A DNA stretch of 64,000 bases from Utricularia gibba. Its lineage: Eukaryota; Streptophyta; Magnoliopsida; Lamiales; Lentibulariaceae. The stretch is from NCBI GenBank assembly GCA_002189035.1, contig NEEC01000012.1, forward strand, positions 1,116,001 through 1,180,000, given 5' to 3'. Each line of letters begins with the position of its first letter. The stretch's first letter is position 1. Below the pieces are notes generated by a model. That model was given only the letters and a program-made list of their open reading frames with translations, searched no databases and was not told where the DNA came from. Positions 1-10,445 of the stretch are shown here, piece after piece. The position numbers and the translations under genes were made by a program.

Positions 1-944
1 TAAAACGAAATACAATAAAGAAAAGTAATAAGTTCTAGGGTTCGGTTGTTTCTAGAATGGAATGGGTGATGCCTTGGGACTCCTAGGGGATGTATGCTCA
101 TCACTAAACAAACTCACACAATCCACAAATCATACAACTAACTCACAAGATCTAGGTCTACCCGAATTCTTGTTTTTCCCCCTAATCTTTGGTCTACCTC
201 TGATTAGGGTTGTTAAGTTGGGTTTCACTACTTCCCCCTCCTAGATCTATCCTGGTTTGTTAAGGAAGTGGCGTGACTCATGGGTGTTTAGATCTAAAGG
301 TTGAATAACATGTTTCTTCTCTTTTTACCCCAAAGCACCCCCCTAAGTACTTAACCACTCATGTTTAAGGTAAACGAAAGTGGAAAAGAAAACATCACAC
401 ACAGTGTGCTCATTTCATAGTTAAAGAAAAGCAAGTAATGTGAAGTGTCAACAAAAACTGAAAAACGTCACTAGCTACTCTTAGCTAGGATTAATATTCT
501 TAGAAGACAGAAATTAATCTTAAACTTCAGCTTCGTTCCTCTTTGTCTTCCTTCTTCTTCCTCCCCAGAAACCTTCTCTCCAGAAAATGTGTTCGTGAGT
601 CTCCAAGGGGAGATCTGTCTTCTCTCTCATCTTCCCTCCTTTTTTGTCCAAAATCTCCCTTTTTCACCTCCTTGGACTTTGTGTGTACTCTTTTTCAGAC
701 TACTATCACCTTCTCTACCACCAAACTGTTCATATTCGGCTCCTTGGGATTTGTGTTGTGACCTATGCTGCATTGCTTGAAGGGAACTGTTAGAAGGTTG
801 GGACTAAATCGCACAACTAAGACTAAAAGTGCAGTTGTACGGTACTTATGTGCAAAAATATAGAAACAGGCAATTAAGCTAAATCTTTGTAGCACAAAAT
901 GAGTGAATTCCATGCATTGAGCCACTCAAAAACATCTGTTATCA
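1..944 (-). repeat. LTR of the TGATAAC family, copy A (cut by window edge)
   Basis: On the minus strand the element begins with TGATAACA at 944 and runs off the left edge of the window. It matches 37930-38600 (copy F) over the block with the shared text GGAGACTCACGAACACATTT and the downstream block around GGGTAGACC-type sequence. By alignment to copy F about 200 bp of its far end is missing, so the full length would be about 1.15 kb. No reading frame is conserved with another copy in a coding manner. The similar short open frames in A and F reflect DNA similarity, not a gene. It is probably a solo LTR of a Ty3/Gypsy-type element; that class is inferred. Confidence 0.7.
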
Positions 945-1097
945 TCAGTGCTAATAGCAAAACCCCTAGCACCAACACATTCTGGAATATCACCAACGAT
1001 CTCTTCATCATCTTCCTTTTCCCACAATTGATATTCTTCAGAAATATTGAATCGAAGTCTCAACTTTTTTGATGTGTTCACCTCTGCATAAAGAACA
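945..1097 (-). pseudogene. Fragment of a gypsy-type transposon-domain protein, cut by LTR A
   Basis: The minus strand is open for about 50 codons and contains the segments KLRLRFNISEEYQLW and VGARGFAISTDD. These line up with a second minus-strand fragment at 7142-7360 (FRVPDEYQ ... VGTKGIAISTEHFRCGLRLPI). The layout resembles the plant family known as putative gypsy-type transposon domain (pattern: FRVP-D ... GY/G-AIS/Y...AGLRLPLHPF). In this copy the frame stops making sense exactly where LTR A begins (944), right after AISTD, so the LTR seems to have inserted into the gene. Family assignment is from remembered pattern only. Confidence 0.4.
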
Positions 1098-1126
1098 ATG
1101 AAAATGAATACTTTCTAATCCATAAA

Positions 1127-1378
1127 CTGCAATGAAAGCATTTTAGGGACTAAAATTTCATAATAAAATAAAATTCGCATAATTTCATAGCCACACACTG
1201 CAATGAAAGTATCAAAGTAACTAAAATTTCACAATAAAATAAACTTCATATAATTTCATAGCCACACATCGCAATGAAAGCATTACAGTGACCATAATTT
1301 CAAAATGAAAAAGAATGGCGATACTTTCAGAGCGACACATTATAGTCAACACATTAGGATGACTATAATTTCAAAAAC
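1127..1378. repeat. 71-bp tandem repeat, 3.5 copies
   Basis: Units start at 1127, 1198, 1269 and 1340 (partial). Each begins with a variant of CTGCAATGAAAGCAT, continues with ACTAAAATTTCA and ends with CATAGCCACACA. The spacing is exactly 71 bp for the three full units. Units 1 and 2 are very similar, and units 3 and 4 more diverged. No coding content is apparent. Confidence 0.85.
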
Positions 1379-2284
1379 AAAGAAAGCAATCCATTCTTTT
1401 CAGATTCATGCACAACATTGATCAATACATTGATAAAAATTTTCAGATAAAACAAATGTTGAATGATTTCAGATCCTCTTGAAATAGAGTACACAATGCT
1501 ATGACCTGAAGCTATAAAAAAAAGTAAACAAAAATTGCACATAAAGCATACCTGTTATACATGAAAAAACCTTTGAAATTTGCAGATAAATGGTGGTGTA
1601 AGAAAGAAGAGTAGAATTAGAATAGTGTAAATGAATTTTTAAAATAATAATTTTTTTTGTAAAATATTATTTAATAAATTCAGGAAAATATCTAGGGTTT
1701 AGGGTAAACCTCATTTACCCTAAACCCTTAACGCTATAAATCCATTTGATTAATGCTTTAAAGATGAGATTAAAAACTATGATCATATATTGAACATACT
1801 TATGAATTACATATGATTTCCAACTTATTACAATTTTTTTACATACATGATTGATATTCAAAAGAATGTGAAATGAATGTGTATGTAGTGTTTTAGATAT
1901 AGTAATAAGAATGTATTCCATTGTGAAGAATTATTCGAATTTTATTTTTTTTACTCGAAAAACAGTAAAAGTATATACATACTCTCTATTGTATCATACA
2001 CGTACACTTAATCACACATTTTTAAGTTGTTAAACATACTAAATATTTATTAATTTGTGTAATTTTTATTATATCTTTGGATGCTCACTGGTTTCTCCAT
2101 TGCGGTGTGCCGCCTATCTTCCATTATCAGCCGACAACACCGATAGCTACATATTCCAAGACCAATAAATCGACTGACATGTGTCTCCATATTTGGGACT
2201 CACATGATCCAATTATTCAAATTCAATGGCCTTTTTAAAATCATACTTTCATCTCTCTCCTGAAGCTCATCTTTTTACAAGCTC
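1379..2284. other. Non-coding stretch inside MULE-1
   Basis: AT-rich sequence between the divergent gene remnant and the MULE-1 transposase. The only structured item I see is the perfect hairpin at 1694-1728, listed separately. This interval probably holds the promoter region of the transposase. Confidence 0.5.
1694..1728. repeat. Perfect hairpin made of telomere-like repeats
   Basis: Two perfect 15-bp arms (AGGGTTTAGGGTAAA at 1694-1708 and its complement at 1714-1728) are separated by the 5-base loop CCTCA. The arms contain the plant telomere heptamer TTTAGGG in inverted orientation. Confidence 0.9.
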
Positions 2285-2308
2285 ATGCTCACATATCTCT
2301 TTATTTTG

Positions 2309-4609
2309 ATGACTTTTAGATCTGTCTCATACAAGGTCTTCTTTGGAGGTCAAATTTATGATTACGGGAATTATGTAAGTTATATTGTGGCACCAATCCA
2401 GTTTTTTCAGTCTGATGCCGATATTTCATTGGAAGAATTAAAAGCAATGTTATATGAGATTGTTCAATTGTCTTCTTCGAGGTTCAATCTTAGGTTATCG
2501 GCCTAGTTTTTTAATGTTGTGACTAGAGAAACGAGGTACTTGAATTTAGAGACATAGAGCAACCTGGATTATCTTCACGAACCCAACCAACCATGTTATC
2601 GCTCTGGTGGATTTATTTGTGGAATACGACCCATTTTTTTCAGAAGAACCTCACTCGCAAATTGGAGACAATGGTAATGAAGATAAGTTTGAGAATTTTA
2701 AGAAGAAAGGTGATCTGTTTGAAGATAAAGAATATTTTCGAAGACAAGTTGGAGAATTTTCTATTAAAATTGAAAAGCAGTTCACTGATGGTGACACTGA
2801 GCCTATAGTCTTGGAGATGTATCGCAAACAACGTGACATTCGAAATTGTCACTGGAGGATTTGTGTAGCACATATTGGGAAAATGGAAGATCTCAAAGCT
2901 TATTGAGCCTCACACATGCAAGCGGCATGGGATGGGATTCTTTTATCACAGAAATATCAATCATGATTATATCTTTGAGATTGCCAAGCCGTATATTGAA
3001 GCAGACATTGGGATCAAAGTGTCAACTATTATTGTAGTTGTGTTGGATAGAACTGGTTATGAAGTACCGTACAAACGTGCATGGTATGGAATCAGTGAAG
3101 AAACTCTCAACTTTCTTAAATGAAGTTGCCTTACAAAATCCAAGCACCATAATCCAATGGAGGAATAAGAAAGATGGACTTACATTGCACTATTACTTTT
3201 GGGCGTTTTGACCATGTATACTTGCCTACCAGCACACTCGCCCAGTTATTTTAGTCGATGCAATACACTTGTATGCGGCATATAGGCACAAAATGCTAAT
3301 TACGGTGACCGTCTCTCAATGTGGAAAGATTTTGCCACTTGCCTTTGCCATAGTAGATGAAGAAACGGATGCTTCTTGGCTATGGTTTCTAGAGCTAGTG
3401 GGAACTTAGCTCTATTCGAAAGGTAGCAATCAGAGTTACAGCATTCAGTAAGAATTTGGAGGATGTCATCACAATTGCTTTCACCATTTTCGAGCAAATA
3501 TCTTCGACAGATTCAAATATGAGCCGGTTCGAACATTATTCCTTAAAGCATCATTCACCAAGTACGTGGAGAAATTCTATGATTATATGGAAGAGCCCAA
3601 AATGATAAATATCGTAACTTGGAACTACTTAATGAATATTCCTCCCGAGGCTTGGACAATATCTCACGATCGTGGCCGAAGATATGGAACAATGACTACC
3701 ATCCAAGTTGAAGGAATGAACGGTGTGTTTTGAAAGGAGCGCGACATCTCCCACTTACGGCATTAGCTCAGATATGATTAATTTGTGTTTTATATTTCAG
3801 AAAGTTTGGAGTTGGCACTAGAGGCACAAAGGAAGAATCAAGTCATTTTTACACAAGCGCAACAATTATTTTATCATTGGGACAAGCCTAATCCTTATTC
3901 AAGAGTAGAGATTTATGATCACTATGAAATGATAGTTCATGTAATCACCCGAAGAAAAGCAAATGGGAAAGATAATGTTTGTGTGGTGCGCATCAAGGAG
4001 GGCAAATGCATGTGCTACAAATAGAAAAATTATGGAATACCATGCTCATATGCACAATAGGTTAGACTATGATTTAATATTCATTTATTCAATATCAAAG
4101 TCATGTTTATTTCAAGCGTGCAAGAGACTTGGAGTTGATTCAAGACAATATGTGGATCCCATGTATTTTCAACAACATTTGTTGAAAACATACAAGGTCC
4201 AATTCCATCCACTTCGAGTAGAGAGACATTGGCCAGCAACAATGCCTCAAATTCAAATGCTACACATAAAAAGGTGATTAGACATGGTCGTGCATGTAGT
4301 TCACGATATAGGATGAATATTAACCGGGGAAGGAGCGCAAGAAGGAGAAGTGGACATAGTGGGAGACCAACATTTTCACAAGATACAGCTTCACTTGCAC
4401 ATAGTCCACCTCAAAGTCATCGGGTATCTATTGATGTACCATATCACTGTGATTTCGAAGGTGTTTCTCAACAAGCATGGTCATCTCTTCAACAACGACC
4501 TCAAGGTATGAACACAAGGTTTGATCTTCTTAGATTGTCTACTCAACAGCCTAGGAAGCAGAAGTCACTTGTGCATAAATTTTTTGAATCGTTTACGAAA
4601 TTAGGATAA
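2309..4609 (+). pseudogene. MULE-1 Mutator-like transposase pseudogene
   Basis: Broken coding region of a MuDR-type transposase. In order: an N-terminal segment starting near 2309 with YKVFFGGQIYDYG (same domain as MULE-2); an acidic region near 2607-2800; a DNA-binding region at 2830-3120 (NCHWRICVAHIG, WKISKLIEPHTCKRHG, KAWYG-like RAWYGISEE); the catalytic region at 3226-3400 (RPVILVDAIHLYAAYRHKM, LPLAFAIVDEE, SWLWFLE); the later region 3540-4000; a SWIM-like zinc-finger remnant at 4008-4050 (CMCYK...GIPCSYA, with the expected final His replaced); and an Arg-rich tail after 4229. Several stops and frameshifts between 2506 and 4030 mean it cannot encode an active enzyme. Domain identity is strong, and the details of each frame change are by eye. 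Confidence 0.85.
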
Positions 4610-4641
4610 ATATTATCAATATGTCAAATACTATTTGACTC

Positions 4642-4930
4642 ATAACTATAATTGATGAATTACAATGATCGGCAAAAATATGCAATTATCGTTTTCTTTA
4701 TATTACTTTTATTTTTGATAATTGTAATTCACGATTACAGTGATTGTAAAAAATAGATTATTATCGTATTGCTTATATTACTTTCATTTTAGGTAACTAT
4801 AATTGATTAATTACAATGATCGGTAGAAATATGCAATTATCGTTTTCTTTATATTACTTTTATTTCTGATAATTGTAATTCATGATTACAGTGATTGTAA
4901 AAAATAGAAACATATCGTATATAGTAAAAC
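4642..4930. repeat. Tandem duplication, ~151-bp unit, 3' of MULE-1 transposase
   Basis: Two copies start at 4642 and 4793. Both contain AATTACAATGATCGG, ATGCAATTATCGTTTTCTTT and a later GATTACAGTGATTGTAAAAA block. The repeat is AT-rich and non-coding. Confidence 0.8.
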
Positions 4931-5673
4931 ATGAATTCTATTATCATATTGTAAAAAAAAATCGAAACATTATAGATATATATGTATTATAATGATACAT
5001 GCAAGATATATCTTTGTATTTTTTAAAAAAATTCGAATATTTTGTGGAATATTATAAATATAAATATTTTATTTTTTTATTATTTTAAAATTCTTGTACA
5101 TTTCAAGTAACTGTAATAGATTATTACGGTTATAGAAAATCTCAGACAACATAATTTATATTGTAGACATCAATTTCAATATAAATTAATATATATAAAA
5201 TTTGTTTACACTAAACAAAATATAAGTATAATATATAGGAAAACATGATTTCTATTAGTGTATGTTAAAAAATAATGATACATATATAATATATACATAT
5301 AATATATATGCATTATATTTGTAATTTTAAAAAATGCAAATATCTTTAGGAATATTAGAAATATAAATATGTGTATTTTTTTAATTTTAAAATTATACCA
5401 TTATAATTATGATTAGCTTTTTTAAAAATATTTTATTTATTTAGTAGTTTGAGTGATATAAACAGTTTTTTTAAAAAAATTGAAATATTTATATCAGAAA
5501 TTATATTATTTAAATGTTATATATTTATTTTGTTTTAATATATACGATATCTAAGAATAAAAGTAATTAAAAAAAGAAGGAAAAAGTTAGAATGGATGTT
5601 TTCATACACATACTACACAATATGGGTGGTTTTGGAATTGGATTTTTTTTACAGTGGGTGATTTTTAAAGATG
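4931..5673. repeat. AT-rich right end of MULE-1 with TIR-like terminus
   Basis: No gene is present. The last part (about 5590-5673) resembles the right TIR of MULE-2: both read ATGGAT...TTTC...ACACA...GGAT-type sequence, then TTTTTTTACAGTG, then GATTTT/AATTTT and AAATGAC/AGATGAC. I take 5673 as the probable right end of MULE-1. Its left end was not found and probably lies left of position 1. Confidence 0.5.
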
Positions 5674-5723
5674 ACTAGGTGATCTATCGAAAATACTATA
5701 AGCAAATTCAGATCAATCCTTTC

Positions 5724-5732
5724 AAGCGTATT
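5724..5732. repeat. Target-site duplication of MULE-2 (left)
   Basis: AAGCGTATT directly before the left TIR. The sequence directly after the right TIR is AAGCATATA (10437-10445), a 7 of 9 match, as expected for an old Mutator-type 9-bp duplication. Confidence 0.6.
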
Positions 5733-6165
5733 GGGTCAATTTGAAAACTACCCATTGTAAACAAGTATCTTTAGAAAACAATCTACCATGTAAACTGTAT
5801 ATATTTAAATTTAGAAAATTACTCATCTTATTGTTTATTTGTATATACGTATTATAAATGCAATAATTTTTATTTTATTAATATAAAACATCTAATTTCA
5901 AAACAAATGGAATCTACATATTTTTTATTATAATATTATTTGAAAATATTTTTATTTTCTGAAACACGTATCTATAATATGAAAATTATTAACTAAAAAA
6001 ATATTCATTATGAAAAAAGAATTGGTTATTATTACACAAAAATAATAATATATTATTTATTTAAAATATAAGTTTCAAAAACTTTTCATTAAATTGTTAG
6101 GACAATCTAAATTTTTTTTAAAATAAATATTATAAAAGTTTTGAAAAACAATTATTCTGGTTTTT
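5733..6165. mobile_element. MULE-2 left terminal inverted repeat
   Basis: The reverse complement of 10000-10436 matches this interval almost end to end. Shared blocks include TTTGAAAA-TA at the tip, TTTCTAAA, TATGTAGATTCCATTT, AGTTAATAATTTT and ACTTATATTTTAAATAA (given in right-arm sense). The arms are about 430 bp with frequent substitutions (roughly 80% by eye). Long TIRs of this kind are typical of MuDR-like elements. Confidence 0.85.
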
Positions 6166-6432
6166 AAGAATCACAAATCTCTAATTCTTCAAAACAATTC
6201 TAAAAATTTAAAAGTATTAATTTTCATTTTTCAAAAATTTTATTATTAAACACTTTATTATTAAAGTTTCAAAATTACATATTTCTAAATATTTCTAAAT
6301 TAAAAATGTCTATAATAAAATGAACAATTGCCTACATACAAATATAGAAACGAAAGGTTGTAGTATAGTCATTGTAATTAATCGATTGCAATGACTATGT
6401 AAATAATATTTTTAAATGGATAAGTCATTGTA

Positions 6433-6610
6433 ATTAGAGATGTTCATGAGTCGGTTCTGGGTCGATTTTAAGCTAACCAAGAACCAACCCAACTAGAAAG
6501 ACAAAGACCTGGAACTGACCCTGACGCGATTAAGAACCGATAGACCCAAAACCACGGTTCTTTATTGGTTCTGGGTCGGTTTTGGGTCCTTGCTAGTTCC
6601 GGCTTTAACT
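6433..6610. repeat. GGTTCTGGGTC-type non-autonomous repeat inside MULE-2
   Basis: The interval starts with AGAGATGTTCATGAGTCGG and is rich in GGTTCTGGGTCGG and its complement (AACCAACCCAA, AGAACC). This pattern is common in short non-autonomous plant DNA transposons of hAT type. The interval is GC-richer than its surroundings, which suggests a later insertion. I did not find clean ends. Confidence 0.4.
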
Positions 6611-6914
6611 AAAAACATTGAATTTGAAAGCTTTTAAATAATATAAGAATAATGCATTAAAAGGCGTAGAAAGTTGACAAACACTAGAAAAAATGTCCAT
6701 ATAAATTAAAAGGCCTACGTTAATTTTTGATACAACAAAAGGGCTATTTCACACATTTGAACACACATTTTTGTAAAAATCACATTGAAAACAAATGTTT
6801 TCTAGTATTTAATTGATTTGATGCAAATGTTTTCGTAAATTTAATTTTGAAACAAATGTTTATCAAAACACATTGTTTTCAACCCAAACGTTTACCAAAA
6901 AATCTTATTAAACA

Positions 6915-7190
6915 CCCCCTTCTCAGACACACTCACGATACATGTGGGTGCTTGGAAAATGGTTTCAGGCGCTCTAACGACACACTCTCTTAAATTGTCT
7001 CAAATACTCCTTCCGAGACACTCATATAAGAAAAGTAGGTGCCTCAAAATGATATTACCCACTTTTTCCAGACACCCACACAATGCATTGTTTTGTAGAT
7101 GCCGTCCAACTCTATTTCCATACACCCTCTTGAGACACCCACATGAGCCGAGTGGGTGCTTGGAAAACTTTCTTAAATACTTCTTCTCGT
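6915..7190. repeat. Degenerate minisatellite, ~60-bp units with inverted motifs
   Basis: Four or five diverged units each contain GAGACAC(C/T)CA(C/T)A followed some 10 bases later by GTGGGTGCTTGGAAAA or a variant. GACACCCAC and GTGGGTGC can pair, so each unit can form a small hairpin. Boundaries are approximate. Confidence 0.5.
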
Positions 7191-7360
7191 ACAAAAATAA
7201 ATTGTAAGATTGGTAAGCGTAATCCGCAACGAAAATGTTCAGTAGAAATAGCTATACCTTTAGTACCGACCCGTTCCGATAATGGATCGGTAATCTTCTC
7301 ATCACTCATTTTGTCAAACTTTGATATTCATCCGGAACACGAAACCGCACCTTGAGCTTG
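7142..7360 (-). pseudogene. Divergent gypsy-type transposon-domain remnant in MULE-2
   Basis: On the minus strand one frame reads RFRVPDEYQSLTK and then, after a frameshift near 7309, continues MSDEKITDPLSERVGTKGIA followed by ISTEHFRCGLRLPILQF. This resembles the plant 'putative gypsy-type transposon' domain (a proline-rich entry, then an aliphatic AGLRLP segment). The fragment at 945-1097 is a homologue. Its position, minus strand and about 1 kb upstream of a plus-strand MULE transposase, is the same in both elements. The fragment is too short and broken to be functional, and family assignment is by pattern only. Confidence 0.45.
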
Positions 7361-7596
7361 AGGGAAGTATTCATTCTAGGGGCCATAAGAGAAACAAAGA
7401 AATGCTCAAAATGACTTAAAGATCACCGTAATGCTCTCATATATAGAGGTAAAAACATGGAAAAGCTAGTTTTCAAAAAAAAATATATCATTACAAATCA
7501 AATCTAAGATAATAAAGTATCATTTTCAAAAGAAAATATTATAGTATGTGTTATTAAATGTAAAAAAAAGTCAAAAACATCTAAATTTTTGAAAGT

Positions 7597-8200
7597 TTTT
7601 TTTAATGAGTACTACCTAAATATAATTTATCATGTTTTCAATCATTGCATGCTTTTAATTTAGTTTTTGTACTTTGTAATTAATTTTTTCACATAACTAT
7701 ATTTAATTCACACACTAAGACTCACTGTAATTGTATTCTCAAATCATAATCTTGTCGTTTTGTATGATGCATTATTGACGCAAGATGGAGTACAACTATA
7801 CTCCACATATTAAAAGAATCCATATAATATTTTGTTATTTTAATAAATTATTCAATTCAAATGTATTTTTTTATATATTATTAAATATATAATAAAAATT
7901 ACTTAAATTGAAGTGCATACTTCTAAATATTGCGGATATTCAAAAAATCAATTGGTTTAAAAGTTTTTTTTTAATAAATGTCACGTCAATATACTATGTT
8001 TGCAATTAATTTAGCTTTTGCACCTTCTAAATAATTTTTCACAGAATTACATTTAATTAAAACAATAAGACTTACTATAATTGCATTACCAAATTACAAT
8101 CTTGTCATTTTCTCTGATGAATAATTGACATAATGTGGAGTACAGCTATGTCTACCATATTTAAAGACTCAATATAATATTTTGTTAATTTATTAATATT
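7597..8200. repeat. 350-bp tandem duplication upstream of MULE-2 transposase
   Basis: Blocks recur about 350 bp apart: GAAAGTTTTTTTTAATGAG (7597) with AAAAGTTTTTTTTAATAAA (7959); CACATAACTATATTTAATT (7690) with CACAGAATTACATTTAATT (8040); GGAGTACAACTAT (7786) with GGAGTACAGCTAT (8136). The duplicated unit lies in the putative promoter and leader of the transposase gene. Confidence 0.75.
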
Positions 8201-8307
8201 ATATTGTTGTGGTATCCTTAAATCAATTATGACACAATGGATGTGTCTACAATTCAATGTTCTTCTTCTCCACAAAAAAATTTGCAAGCTTTTGCTTTTC
8301 CAACATC

Positions 8308-9890
8308 ATGGCTTCTGAGTTTGTTACATATAAAGTATTTTTTGAAGGCAATATACTCAACTATGGAAGTTATATTTCTTATGACAAACCACCAATACAA
8401 ATCATACAATTTCACATTGATGCTACACTGGATGATCTACAATCCGAGCTATATGAGGTAATTCAAGTTTCAACCTCTCTATATGATATGCGGCTCTTAG
8501 TGCAGTATTATGACTCTGAAAGCAGCGAAATGCACTATATGCAACTATCACCACAAATGGATTTACTCTTGTTGCACAACCCTAGTCATACCACTATTCC
8601 GGTGGATTTATTTATCATACTTGATAGTTATTCATTCACTACAAGCTCTAGTGGAGTTTATATTACAGGACATTCATCTCAACTGTTTGGTTATTATCAA
8701 ATACCAGATCTGAATGGGGTGGTTATGTGGAATATGACTTCGGTTCAGCCCCAAATATTGATGGTGATTCAATGATAAATTACAATAATGATTATGAAGT
8801 TCCTGGTGCAGATATTTCCCCTAAAGGAGATCATGATAACTTAGATTTTGAGACAGAAGATGAAAATCAAGAAGAAGATTTAGGAGATACAGAATGGGTA
8901 CCAATGGCTGCTTTGGCAGAAGGGGGAGATCCCTTAGATGAACCACTTTCACCTGCCTACGTTGATATTTTCTCGGAGGGACAATGGTTTTCTACAAAAA
9001 AAGATTTTCATAAAGCAGTCCAAGACTTTTCAATATAATTTGGAATAGAGTACACGGTCGCTAATAATGAACCGGGGGGCTTGGTATGATATGTAAACAT
9101 CACAAAGAAACCAATTGCAATTGGAGAATTCGTGCCGCTTATCATAAAAGGATTGGAGAATGGAAAATTACTAAGCACACTAACCCTAATACGTGTAGAT
9201 GGCTCGGAGTTGGTTTTTTCGGACACAAAAATGTTAATTCAGCATACATTGCAAAGATAGCGAAACCATTTGTGGAAGCAGATACAGGTAAAAAGGTGGT
9301 GATAGTAATTATTGCTGTTGAAACTACTACTGGTTACAAAATCCCGTATCATCGTGCATGGTATGAGCTATATAAGGCTTTCAAGCTCATTTATGGTACT
9401 TGGGAGGTATCTGTGCAAAAACTTCCGAGTTTTTTGAATGAGGTGGCTATTCAAAATCCTAGAACAGTGATTGATTGGAAACACAAAGATGATGGTGTTA
9501 CTATGCACTATGTTTTGGTCATTTGGTCCATGTATCCGTGCATATCAACATTCAAGACCAGTTATATCAGTTGATGCAACTCATCTATACAATACTTATA
9601 GACACATGCTGCTAATCGCAGTAACTCTATCACCTGAAGCATGATCCAACACGTACGAGAGCTATTAGTAGAGGCCGGTACCGTAGTAAACAATTTCAAA
9701 TGTCGATGGATAGGGGTCGGTACCATAGTAAACGATTTCAAATGTCGATGGATAGGGGTCGCGGGTACGAGGTTCAAGGCAAATCAACGAGACATTCCGA
9801 TCAACCTGATGCTGAATCCCCCCAACTATGCATAGAGTTTCAATGGATGAGGACCATGGATGAGGCAAGTTTACAAGAGATACCATAGCA
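8308..9890 (+). pseudogene. MULE-2 transposase, catalytic core deleted
   Basis: The likely start is ATG at 8308 (MASEFVTYKVFFEG), matching the N-terminus of MULE-1. Domains: an N-terminal ~150-residue region to 8773; an acidic linker (EDENQEEDLGD) in a shifted frame at 8727-9038; and the DNA-binding region at 9086-9574 (NCNWRIRAAYHKR, WKITKHTNPNTCRWLG, YHRAWYELYKAFK). The catalytic domain begins at 9555 (RPVISVDATHLYNTYRHMLL) but stops at about 9640, where sequence jumps to an Arg-rich C-terminal tail (RGRYHSKRFQMSMDRGR). Most of the DDE core and the zinc finger are therefore missing. There are frameshifts near 8770, 9040 and 9520. It is dead as an enzyme, although its TIRs are still recognisable. 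Confidence 0.85.
9677..9760 (+). repeat. 42-bp tandem duplication in the MULE-2 tail
   Basis: Two 42-bp units (GGTACC(G/A)TAGTAAAC... to GATAGGGGTC) encode a doubled 14-residue Arg-rich block (RYRSKQFQMSMDRG, then RYHSKRFQMSMDRG). The two copies differ at two bases. Confidence 0.85.
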
Positions 9891-9999
9891 ACCCAATTTG
9901 AATCACCCTCATCTATGCCACCACGAATGCATAGAACATCCGTCGACATTCAAAGAGAGGAACTATATGATCATTTCCATCATCCGCCGCATGCCTCTG

Positions 10000-10436
10000 T
10001 TTAAGAACTATATGATAATTTTTTTTCAAAAATTTTTAAAATATTTATTTAAAAAAAATTAGATTGTTCTAACAATTTAATAAAACGTTTTTCAAACTTA
10101 TATTTTAAATAAGTAATATATTATTATTTTTATGTAATAATAAATAATTCTTTTTTTATAATGAATATTTTTTAGTTAATAATTTTGATATTATGGATAC
10201 AGTTTTCATAAAACAAAAATATTTTATATAAATATTATAATAAAAAGTATGTAGATTCCATTTTTCTAAAATGAATATTGCATATTAACAAAATACAAAT
10301 TATTATATTTATAATATGTATATATATTAAATAATAAGATGGATAGTTTTCTAAATTTGAATACACATAATTATTCACATGATGGATAGCTTTCTAAAAA
10401 GATTTTTTTACAGTGTATAATTTTCAAAATGACTCC
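10000..10436. mobile_element. MULE-2 right terminal inverted repeat
   Basis: Inverted copy of 5733-6165. It ends at ...TTTTCAAAATGACTCC (10436) and is followed by the 7/9 target duplication AAGCATATA (10437-10445). The full element therefore spans 5733-10436, about 4.7 kb. Confidence 0.85.
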
Positions 10437-10445
10437 AAGCATATA

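Noticed and set aside
62-244. 60-codon open frame similar at protein level to a frame at 38297-38635
   Set aside because: Both lie in copies A and F of the same LTR family; similarity is at DNA level in a non-coding repeat, and the other copies do not keep the frame.
2100-2285. Left TIR of MULE-1
   Set aside because: No sequence here or back to 945 matches the reverse complement of the right end at 5590-5673; the left TIR is more likely outside the window.
4642-4930. CRISPR-like or satellite array
   Set aside because: Only two units of 151 bp without unique spacers; a simple tandem duplication.
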